From: a virus
Length of the DNA: 21,735 bases
Direction: 5' to 3' (one strand)
IMG/VR virus record: IMGVR_UViG_3300010885_013106
Span: 1-21,735 of that record
In this document: positions 18,701-21,735 of the stretch, in pieces
Numbering within the stretch: the stretch's first letter is position 1
How the letters are laid out: each line of letters starts with the position of its first letter
Program-made: the position numbers and the translations under genes
Notes under the pieces: model-generated
What the model was told of the DNA's origin: nothing
What the model saw: the letters and a program-made list of their open reading frames with translations, nothing else
Databases searched by the model: none

Positions 18701-18832
18701 AAAATTATCAAGTTTTTTAGTATTAAAAACTTTTGATAATTCTTTTTCTAAATCTTTTATTGATAAAGTAACGTCATCAAAAGAGTTTTTAATCTCTTCA
18801 GCTTTTTTCTTCGGATCTTGCTGTTTTGCCAT
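12716..18832 (-). CDS. Tape measure protein, 2038 aa
   Basis: Sets tail length and is threaded inside the tail tube. It is the longest gene, follows the tail chaperone region and precedes baseplate genes, the classical tape measure position. An N-terminal helical region (1-110) is followed by a 19-residue repeat array (about 145-285). A long glutamine-rich coiled-coil part comes next (about 390-780, e.g. LEEKLNTGPGKDRNKLL). A hydrophobic segment lies near 829-853 (LLPILPLLLAIAGVVALV). A conserved central domain (about 870-1110) contains ALGEDGLVPAQEIMKEIAK and NMNAARYYAMTGQTEKQM. Three 52-residue hydrophobic repeats lie at 1414-1569, before a Ser/Thr/Gln-rich tail. At roughly 1.5 angstrom per residue the length predicts a tail near 300 nm if it is mostly helical. 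The start lies 4 nt after the 94-aa stop and has only a weak ribosome binding site, implying coupling. Confidence 0.93.
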   Translation of the reverse strand: MAKQQDPKKKAEEIKNSFDDVTLSIKDLEKELSKVFNTKKLDNFVKTLTSGFKDSIDYSDKIQDKMTDMSKSVMSLSKEFGSLRGELNSFSKDISSIKVPNLNIISNINEVDISTLQESIKNLPDINLNASISNVDISKLENIDLPKLDDINANIKFNVQTFDLPKVEDIQANVKFNTQPIDLPKVEDINANIKFNTQPIDLPKVEDINASIKFNTQPIDLPKVEDINASIKYTVQPIEDIQANVKFNVQDIELPKVEDISATIKFNVQDLELPNFNDISINAKLNKIDLSELDKMPISELMAEIGLVDTSLLDKTINKYNPIILSSIIDTPDVSNLSNIAKNTPSIQLQTEVDTSNATAAIQDQANATNEVTNNTIASTKALDKMQKKYDTIIKKINEGGKASKAESQFLMNYSKNLTGTIQDSTSAQNEFQNKIKESTAGQKQFAEISKELSTYDGPRFKASGLVTKEMASQISQSKFLEDSKVRLNVLDKRQQIYSEILNTDTSKLGDITDKLAIGRERLINIDQDINNSSAELIEAKQLESKLDERLYNNLSKQAELEEKLNTGPGKDRNKLLDKLISLQEESDKLTYRANEAANRRLSRETKLNDLIQEQKSLTESLPELQEKQNTLTTAAAIQASGLVTTYELLNDITKDQITNQGSLAAKMQAVEKSAYEVGTAQYNQIDLSDEINDKLEQQRGLAQARINILEQQNNLTTEQFGEAMGIVEANIQANNAQLKTYQALQATSEAYATVNDKAEGLRDSMMAPVDKLFGIVPSGLSKMLGLDKIQSEMKDKLFKSIADGFMSAGGGVSGFFSAASAGASTLMASLLPILPLLLAIAGVVALVKLFMDADKQVSELAHNLNVSYQEAGKLQNSAVDIAAEMDLVGMNAADVTKQMVDLQAATGMNIGKMALTNEKAKGLLETSTMLTTQFGLTADETMGLNSAAAITGTTLENISLQAQALGEDGLVPAQEIMKEIAKTSKSTLMNFSKNPKALALAVKQAKLMGVTLDQVAASGDKLMDIESSVTAENKARLILGRDINMNAARYYAMTGQTEKQMAEMKKQAGTLANYEKMGPIQKRALADALGMSNDELAGMMAKEKELQSMGIDEKKLNEILAKDKEGQLDLQKTLNGLKDDEARKMLKAKLAEQQRAGIQEKLGSTIQKVTDLLYKMVEPILPIIDKFVDSLGDGSGTLKSMSKVFGVIGSVLGTIMEISMAVLKGAWYPIGKVIDGISFVFDKISKVVKYIKTDIFGIKDATGEAGKAAEGTSMSMEVIKGIATTIGVIIGGWFLLKGLGKAKDGLSSMYDSAKGIGSSLKDGFKSIKEGKFPSFGKKKGGVDELSEKKVETPEVDTKGIDSKSTKKGAFEGFKDNMRNLADGLKAMGEDGVGKGIRNMALAGPALLLSLPSIPFLLFMGKVKLDNLKDNFTNLAAGLKAMDGTLNGVKATGAFGIAGGLALVSIPFLLVFGKIKFDKLEENFTALGTGLQSMSGTMMGSAGLGAFAVAGALGLVAIPFLLVFGKVSFGSLAANFTGLAEGLMLMSPTLLGSAALAAFAVAAIIALPSLIFLGGIALLGEVGAAGLIALGVGLEALGAVAATGLPFIAVGLIAALGLAMIPFAAALNIAAPALKIFADMVVGVFGKLPPIIDSLANGVSKIIDTIGSNISKIITSITESIATLGQVDAANLLAVGGALVVLGAGLLALTAGEVVNGIASFFGASPVDTLKELETIDGNKMKVTGDGLTAMADSLKNFGGIDTAPISAAADALDKFNNQVLKGGLADALNSFLGADPFAVFTQLAAIDTGKIDTVAKTIALAGTSIESFNQKMASLDDSVADKGDIISSLLNDIANIEYNEIDSLASAIDDLSKSYDSLLASMKNITDDDISRMQQIASATPKDVGGGGLGDTLNSAMSGVKDLASNAISSVGSFFGFGDEETPTQETQITQTKPTTVTPVMQQPAEVRAQPIVQTEQTINTDNNQPNFKNVEALLKELITKVDQPVVLKIGEKAISDMQSVMSLKKSYSSNVNGYRA
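14126..14593 (-). repeat. Three 52-residue hydrophobic repeats in the tape measure protein
   Basis: Residues 1414-1569. Each unit starts IPFLLxxGK, continues with a DxLxxNFTxLxxGL stretch, and ends in a small-residue hydrophobic segment such as GAFAVAGALGLVA. The period is exactly 52 residues (156 bp). Each copy could supply one or two membrane-spanning segments, which fits a tape measure that inserts in the host inner membrane at injection (inference). Confidence 0.85.
17978..18400 (-). repeat. 57-bp tandem repeats coding a 19-residue unit in the tape measure protein
   Basis: About seven copies of a unit like LPKVEDINANIKFNTQPID at residues 145-285. One copy lacks the DLPKV part. Two neighbouring copies share 52 identical bases (18136-18187 and 18193-18244, offset 57), showing recent duplication or ongoing recombination. 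Outer copies are more diverged. Confidence 0.92.
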
Positions 18833-18836
18833 TTAA

Positions 18837-19121
18837 TTACGCCCAATCTTTATAACCGTATTTTTTGCTTAATGCTTTTTCAGATTCGCTATTATAAAAT
18901 TTTTGTTCGCGTGCTGTCGCATCTTTTAAATCTTGCAAAGCAAATTCAACGGCTCTGAATTTTTCTACGATATCTGGATCGGTTTTTAATTGCTCAACAG
19001 CATTTTTAATCTTACCTTTAAAAAATAAACGTATAATAAGATCAACGAACTTACTTTCTTTAATAAGTTCTTTGCGAACTTCTTCGCGTATAAGTTTTTT
19101 TAATATGTCTTGTTTATTCAT
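18837..19121 (-). CDS. Small helical protein before the tape measure, 94 aa, unknown
   Basis: No known family is recognised. The protein is charged and almost wholly helical in appearance: a basic N-terminus (MNKQDILKKLIREEVRKELIKE), a short hydrophobic patch (FVDLIIRLFF), then helices ending SKKYGYKDWA. The LIREEVRKEL pattern resembles IRNLIINEL in the partial coiled-coil protein at the right edge, which may mean shared assembly contacts or simply similar helices. It has an exact 14-nt promoter-like motif 14 nt upstream and a Shine-Dalgarno (AAAGG). Its stop lies 4 nt before the tape measure ATG, so the two are probably co-translated. A tape measure chaperone or tail assembly helper role is plausible but inferred from position only. 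Confidence 0.8.
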   Translation of the reverse strand: MNKQDILKKLIREEVRKELIKESKFVDLIIRLFFKGKIKNAVEQLKTDPDIVEKFRAVEFALQDLKDATAREQKFYNSESEKALSKKYGYKDWA

Positions 19122-19135
19122 GTTGAATGCCCGCC

Positions 19136-19149
19136 TTTAATATAAATAT
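19136..19149 (-). promoter_or_regulatory. Promoter-like 14-nt motif, exact copy, before the 94-aa and tape measure genes
   Basis: Reads ATATTTATATTAAA in the gene direction, followed directly by GGCGGG and the 94-aa ATG 14 nt downstream. It lies in the gap after the chaperone frameshift extension and could drive the tape measure transcript independently. Confidence 0.6.
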
Positions 19150-19170
19150 CAAGGTCGAGCATTCTTTAGG

Positions 19171-19404
19171 TTATTTTCTGCCTGGAGTTATACCTGGCCT
19201 ATCTGTACCTTTTGAAGATTTTTTATTTGCATCTTTTTGAGCTTTATTTTGTTCTTCAATTGTTTCATTTATTTTTTTGATATAAAATCGCCTTAAGAAT
19301 ATAGGCATATTGTAGACGCACTCCCAAGTGAATCCTCCCTTCCCGTGATATACGAGATTAAATATCTCCGAGTGGAGATATGGGCGATACTCAGGAGTTG
19401 GGCC
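19171..19404 (-). CDS. Frameshift extension of the gp26-like chaperone, 77 aa
   Basis: An open frame not joined to its upstream gene in the normal reading frame. From GGC at 19404-19402 it codes GPTPEYRPYLHSEIFNLVYH, then GKGGFTWECVYNMPIFLRRFYI, then a charged tail to TAA at 19173-19171. The GGF-(acidic)-VYNMPI-LRRFY part looks like the second domain of phage tail assembly chaperones or T4 gp51-type proteins. No ATG, GTG, TTG, CTG or ATT occurs in this frame before the M at 19308, yet the earlier residues look coding, and the frame runs back over the T7 run of the upstream gene. The natural reading is a +1 (or -2) frameshift at TTT-TTT-T giving a product of about 360 residues. Alternatives are a sequencing error in the T run, or an independent 45-aa protein from 19308. 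Confidence 0.72.
   Translation of the reverse strand, partial: GPTPEYRPYLHSEIFNLVYHGKGGFTWECVYNMPIFLRRFYIKKINETIEEQNKAQKDANKKSSKGTDRPGITPGRK
19362..19381 (-). promoter_or_regulatory. Perfect 8-bp hairpin downstream of the putative frameshift site
   Basis: In the mRNA sense, ATATCTCC, a 4-nt loop ACTC, then GGAGATAT. It begins 23 nt after the T7 run and 9 nt after the zero-frame stop, inside the extension frame. It has no T run, so it is not an intrinsic terminator. It may stimulate frameshifting, although the spacing is longer than the usual 5-9 nt for -1 sites. Confidence 0.55.
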
Positions 19405-20254
19405 AAAAAAAGCTCACGTCCATCGGCATATCCATTATTTTGGTTTCGCCGGTTGTTTCTGAAGTGAATATAAATGTCATATCTAAATCTGGAGTAACTT
19501 TTTTAATTTCATCACGTAATGCACGAGAATCCATTGCAAGAAGTTCATTGTCTACAAAACCATTAATTGTAGCAGTATCTGATTTACCATCAACTGACGT
19601 AATTAAATTTTTCAACCTTGTAGTAAGTTCTTTATCTATTCCCGTATTCTTTATTAACTTGGCATATCCTTTAAGATCTTCTTTAATCTTTTTCTCTAAA
19701 CCATGCGTCAGTAATCGATACGTAATTGTTCTTTTAGATGCCGGTAAGACGAACGTAAATTCATTTTGTCCAGGAACGATAGACTCATAGTCATATTCTT
19801 TTGGAGCAATTGTCGTTAAGTCTATGACCACTTTTTGTTTGTTATCCGAATATGGATCTTGCACTTCAACTGCATACTCTTTACCATATCCTAAAATACG
19901 AGCTGCGATCATAATTGCATTTTTATCGCATACTAATAAATCATCGTAATTGATTTTAGATACAATCATCGATTGAAATAATTTATCTAATACAACGCCT
20001 TGTTTAATAAGATTAGTAGAAGTAAGAATATCCTCTTCTCTTGCAGTCATATATTTCATTTCTACTTGCCCGGATGCTAATGCATTGTCTGTTGCATATA
20101 ATAATCCTTTAGTAGGAAGATCTACAATTTCTGTAGGGAAGTTATATTTCTTAACTTCTTCTTGTTTAAAATTTTGGAGAGCTGCTGCTTTAAGCGCTGC
20201 GTCGGACATATCGTCCGCGGGTTTTTTTGGGTAGTTTTCGTCAACTAATGCCAT
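19391..20254 (-). CDS. gp26-like tail/baseplate chaperone, 287 aa (zero-frame product)
   Basis: Resembles the T4 gp26 family of baseplate/tail assembly proteins. Visible blocks are YNFPTEIVDLPTKGLLY (about 38-54), VEMKYMTAREEDIL (about 64-77), LIKQGVVLDKLFQSMIV, DLLVCDKNAIMIAARILGYG (about 106-125) and a C-terminal FTFVLPASKRTITYRLLTHG region. The LPSKG-like turn, MT..EE, D...I...RI.GYG and final LT.G order is what I recall for this family. The zero frame ends SFFWPNS-TGA just past the T7 run, only four codons after the possible shift. It starts at ATG 20254 with a weak AAAGAT ribosome binding site. Location immediately upstream of the tape measure region fits a chaperone that coats the tape measure. 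Confidence in the gene is high; in the exact T4 counterpart, moderate. Confidence 0.82.
   Translation of the reverse strand: MALVDENYPKKPADDMSDAALKAAALQNFKQEEVKKYNFPTEIVDLPTKGLLYATDNALASGQVEMKYMTAREEDILTSTNLIKQGVVLDKLFQSMIVSKINYDDLLVCDKNAIMIAARILGYGKEYAVEVQDPYSDNKQKVVIDLTTIAPKEYDYESIVPGQNEFTFVLPASKRTITYRLLTHGLEKKIKEDLKGYAKLIKNTGIDKELTTRLKNLITSVDGKSDTATINGFVDNELLAMDSRALRDEIKKVTPDLDMTFIFTSETTGETKIMDMPMDVSFFWPNS
19405..19411 (-). other. Putative slippery run TTTTTTT (possible +1 or -2 frameshift site)
   Basis: The zero frame reads AGC-TTT-TTT-TGG. Phe tRNA on the second TTT can re-pair fully after a +1 slip, leading to GGC and the 77-aa extension; a -2 slip reaches the same frame. A -1 slip leads to a different frame without the conserved residues. 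Six T instead of seven would give one continuous gene, so an assembly error must be excluded. Confidence 0.6.
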
Positions 20255-20288
20255 AACGTTTTATCTTTTTTTTGTTTATAATTATAAC

Positions 20289-20792
20289 TTATTTAAAATA
20301 CTTATTTTCAAAATACAATACATCTAATTGATTATCTACATTAACTAATTTAGCTGCATTTAATAAATCTGAATATTCAATTACGGACTCTGTTTGAAGT
20401 TTTCTAAACTCTGTAAATAAATCGAATGTAGCTAAATCTGACGTAAATAAATCTTTAGAATCTTTATTATACCTATCAAATAGATTATACTCTAATAAAT
20501 ATGCCTTATTAATAATATCAATTAAACTTGTAAAAGTAATATTTGGTTTAACTGCAGGCAATTGCGGATCGATATTCCAATCCACTAAATACTGTTGCAA
20601 TTTATACGCGTGCTCTAATTCACTCGCTGCTTCTGCTTCGAAAAATTTTGTAGCTTTTTTATAATTGGCATTACCGCACCAATTTTTAGCATTGGTATAA
20701 AAGAAATGAGCTTTATACTCGTCAGCAATTCTATTATTAATAATTTCTACGGACGAATCAATTAGCGTATTTGGACTTTTTGGTGTTTCCAT
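20289..20792 (-). CDS. Ferritin-like di-iron protein, 167 aa
   Basis: Predicted four-helix ferritin, which would oxidise Fe(II) and store or bind iron. Length fits ferritin subunits. Candidate metal ligands fall in the right order and helices: E25 (DEYKAHFFY), E58 and H61 in the ExxH motif (ASELEHAYKL), E101 (YLLEYNLF), and E135/E139 (TESVIEYS). The C-terminus LYFENKYFK resembles the LYF.D.EL end of bacterial ferritins. The usual glutamine before the last glutamate appears as S136. It has its own ribosome binding site (AAAAAGG) and an exact promoter-like motif 17 nt upstream, placed after the terminator of the tail tube gene, so it may be expressed separately. Its role in a phage is unknown: iron capture, oxidative protection or a virion component are possible. 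A non-ferroxidase helical bundle with chance residues is less likely. Confidence 0.87.
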   Translation of the reverse strand: METPKSPNTLIDSSVEIINNRIADEYKAHFFYTNAKNWCGNANYKKATKFFEAEAASELEHAYKLQQYLVDWNIDPQLPAVKPNITFTSLIDIINKAYLLEYNLFDRYNKDSKDLFTSDLATFDLFTEFRKLQTESVIEYSDLLNAAKLVNVDNQLDVLYFENKYFK

Positions 20793-20809
20793 TAATAAAA
20801 ACCTTTTTA

Positions 20810-20823
20810 TTTAATATAAATAT
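20810..20823 (-). promoter_or_regulatory. Promoter-like 14-nt motif, exact copy, before the ferritin-like gene
   Basis: Reads ATATTTATATTAAA in the gene direction, 17 nt before ATG and immediately before the AAAAAGG ribosome binding site. It lies just downstream of the intrinsic terminator that ends the tail tube transcript, as expected for a new transcription unit. Confidence 0.65.
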
Positions 20824-20833
20824 GTAACGGCCT

Positions 20834-20867
20834 AAAAAAAATTCCCTATACGATTAATATAGGGAAT
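20834..20867 (-). terminator. Intrinsic terminator after the tail tube gene
   Basis: In the gene direction, a perfect 10-bp stem ATTCCCTATA / TATAGGGAAT with a 7-nt loop (20841-20867) is followed directly by seven T (20840-20834). It begins about 29 nt after the tail tube stop codon. This is the clearest terminator in the window. Confidence 0.88.
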
Positions 20868-20895
20868 CTTTATATATTCTAAATATTTAATTTTA

Positions 20896-21384
20896 TTAGA
20901 ACTGCAATATAGCGTAGTCATACTTAATAGTTAAGCTAATGTTGATTGCATCTTCTGTAGACCAATCAAAATCACCGAACTGAGCTGCGCCGATATAAGC
21001 ACCTTTTAAAGTCCATTCTTCAACTTTATCACCTACTGGTCCTAATACGTTGAACGTAATGTCTTTCTTATAGAAGTCAGAATATCCATCACGACCTGTT
21101 ACAGACTCATGAGATAAACGTACCCATTCCATTACTGCTTGCGCACCAGAAGGAACAATTGGATCATAAAGAGTAATAGTAACATCATCCCAACGACCTT
21201 TTCCTTTTAATTTTCTTTCAACGTTGATATGATCTAATACTACATCGCCAAATGTAATACTTGGACGACCTGAAGCCTTAACTAGGTATGCAGGGATACC
21301 TTCGATGTACATAATAAACCTGTTGGCTACTTTAGGTTCAAATGCGGTAAACATTATTTCGGTAGGGTCAATTAATTCTGCCAT
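20896..21384 (-). CDS. Tail tube protein, T4 gp19-like
   Basis: Subunit of the inner tube through which DNA and the tape measure pass. The 162 residues match the gp19 tube family in length and layout. An N-terminal strand region (ANRFIMYIEGIPAYLVKASGRP) leads to GDVVLDHINVERKLKGKGRWDDVTITLYDPI, then VMEWVRLSHESVTGRDGY with a KKDITFNVLGP strand. The C-terminus reads WTLKGAYIGAAQFGDFDWS and ends in a beta strand TIKYDYAILQF. It starts at ATG 21384 behind AAAAGG. An exact promoter-like motif lies 42 nt upstream with a small hairpin between, and a strong terminator follows. This arrangement suits a highly expressed single-gene unit, as expected for a protein needed in hundreds of copies. Confidence 0.92.
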   Translation of the reverse strand: MAELIDPTEIMFTAFEPKVANRFIMYIEGIPAYLVKASGRPSITFGDVVLDHINVERKLKGKGRWDDVTITLYDPIVPSGAQAVMEWVRLSHESVTGRDGYSDFYKKDITFNVLGPVGDKVEEWTLKGAYIGAAQFGDFDWSTEDAINISLTIKYDYAILQF

Positions 21385-21403
21385 TTTATTTCCTTTTTAT
21401 TAA

Positions 21404-21417
21404 TACCCCAACGGGTA
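21404..21417 (-). promoter_or_regulatory. Small 5'-leader hairpin of the tail tube mRNA
   Basis: TACCC, a 4-nt loop GTTG, then GGGTA in the gene direction, between the promoter-like motif and the ribosome binding site. It may protect the 5' end of an abundant mRNA. The stem is only five base pairs. Confidence 0.35.
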
Positions 21418-21426
21418 CTTTTTTTA

Positions 21427-21440
21427 TTTAATATAAATAT
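21427..21440 (-). promoter_or_regulatory. Promoter-like 14-nt motif, exact copy, before the tail tube gene
   Basis: Reads ATATTTATATTAAA in the gene direction, 42 nt before the tail tube ATG and 20 nt after the stop of the upstream coiled-coil gene. It is the copy with the longest leader among the four exact ones. Confidence 0.65.
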
Positions 21441-21460
21441 TCGTTTGGTTACAAAAAAAT

Positions 21461-21735
21461 TTATTTTGTAGCCATTTTAGAAACTTTTTCTTTTTGTTTT
21501 TGTAAATCTGCAATCTTTTTTTGTATAGGTTCTGATTTCTTTGCAGAGTCTGACTTTAATTTAGCTACCTGGCCTTGCAAATCCGATACTTGATTTTCTA
21601 AATCTGCTTTTTGTTCTTCTTTTTCAGCATCGGTTAATTCATTTATAATTAAGTTTCTTATATATGTTCTTAATTTAGTTTCATTAACAGATTCAGTTCT
21701 AGCAGGTACTTTTTGTCCTTGAGGTGCTTGAGTTC
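21461..21735 (-). CDS. C-terminal part of a coiled-coil protein, cut by window edge
   Basis: An open frame of 91 codons running in from the right edge and ending at TAA 21463-21461; no start is visible. The sequence is a charged helix: TKLRTYIRNLIINELTDAE, then heptad-like DLENQVSDLQGQVAKLKSD and KKIADLQKQKEKVSKMATK. The preceding residues (APQGQKVPARTESV) look like a flexible linker. Hydrophobic residues recur at coiled-coil spacing, so oligomerisation is likely. It lies directly upstream of the tail tube gene, where T4-like phages often carry sheath or other tail genes, but nothing seen here identifies it as sheath. Function is unassigned. Confidence 0.75.
   Translation of the reverse strand, partial: TQAPQGQKVPARTESVNETKLRTYIRNLIINELTDAEKEEQKADLENQVSDLQGQVAKLKSDSAKKSEPIQKKIADLQKQKEKVSKMATK

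Noticed and set aside
19174-19308. Independent 45-aa gene starting at the only in-frame ATG of the extension
   Set aside because: No Shine-Dalgarno precedes this ATG, and protein-like sequence in the same frame continues upstream of it to the T7 run, so frameshift translation explains it better.
19380-19790. Plus-strand 136-codon open frame across the chaperone gene
   Set aside because: Antisense to a well-supported gene, with no ribosome binding site and no domain-like sequence.
20815-20822. T4 late promoter box TATAAATA on the plus strand, also at the other motif copies
   Set aside because: It points away from the genes, and nothing on the plus strand is worth transcribing. The repeated 14-nt motif was instead read in the gene direction.
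21404-21425. Plus-strand hairpin TACCC-GGGTA followed by seven T, like an intrinsic terminator
   Set aside because: The stem is only five base pairs and there is no plus-strand gene to end. In the minus sense it is a leader hairpin.
1-21735. tRNA genes, insertion sequences, integrase or toxin-antitoxin pairs
   Set aside because: No cloverleaf, transposase, integrase or toxin motif was seen. Short hidden elements cannot be fully excluded by eye.

Overview
The window is about 21.7 kb of an AT-rich (roughly one third G+C) genome of a tailed phage with T4-like, contractile-tail character. Every gene I can support lies on the minus strand, so transcription runs right to left. I base this on a T4 gp19-type tail tube, a gp26-type tail/baseplate chaperone, a very large tape measure, a gp53/LysM-type baseplate protein and a hub-like protein. 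These sit next to a DnaB-type helicase, a RecA-type recombinase, a gp32-like single-strand binding protein, a 5'-3' exonuclease and a family A polymerase. No tRNA, integrase, insertion sequence or CRISPR array was seen. The host cannot be named from the sequence. The pairing of T4-like replication genes with a short family A polymerase recalls Rhodothermus phage RM378 as I remember it, but that is only a recollection.

Layout in the direction of transcription. (1) 21735-18837: the end of a coiled-coil protein, the tail tube gene, a strong intrinsic terminator, a ferritin-like gene with its own promoter-like motif, a gp26-like chaperone gene that appears to continue by ribosomal frameshift into a 77-residue extension, and a 94-aa protein. 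(2) 18832-6858: a 2038-aa tape measure, a 1017-aa repeat-containing tail protein, a LysM-like baseplate protein, a hub-like protein and a 220-aa probable structural protein. (3) 6836-603: a divergent family A DNA polymerase, an unknown 128-aa protein, ssDNA-binding protein, RecA, flap/5' exonuclease and replicative helicase. (4) 569-1: the N-terminal 189 codons of a class II (B12-dependent) ribonucleoside-triphosphate reductase, cut by the window edge.

The left half supplies nucleotides and copies and recombines DNA. The right half builds the tail: tube, length ruler with its chaperone, and baseplate. A 14-nt motif, reading ATATTTATATTAAA in the gene direction, occurs exactly upstream of four genes and with one change upstream of the gp32-like gene. 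It is the best candidate for the phage's promoter element. Several tightly packed genes overlap as TAATG or lack a clear Shine-Dalgarno sequence, which suggests translational coupling.

The most notable points are the probable +1/-2 frameshift at a run of seven T (with a homopolymer sequencing error as the rival explanation), the ferritin-like gene among tail genes, the altered active-site motifs of the polymerase, the shared promoter-like motif, and the long tape measure with two different internal repeat arrays.
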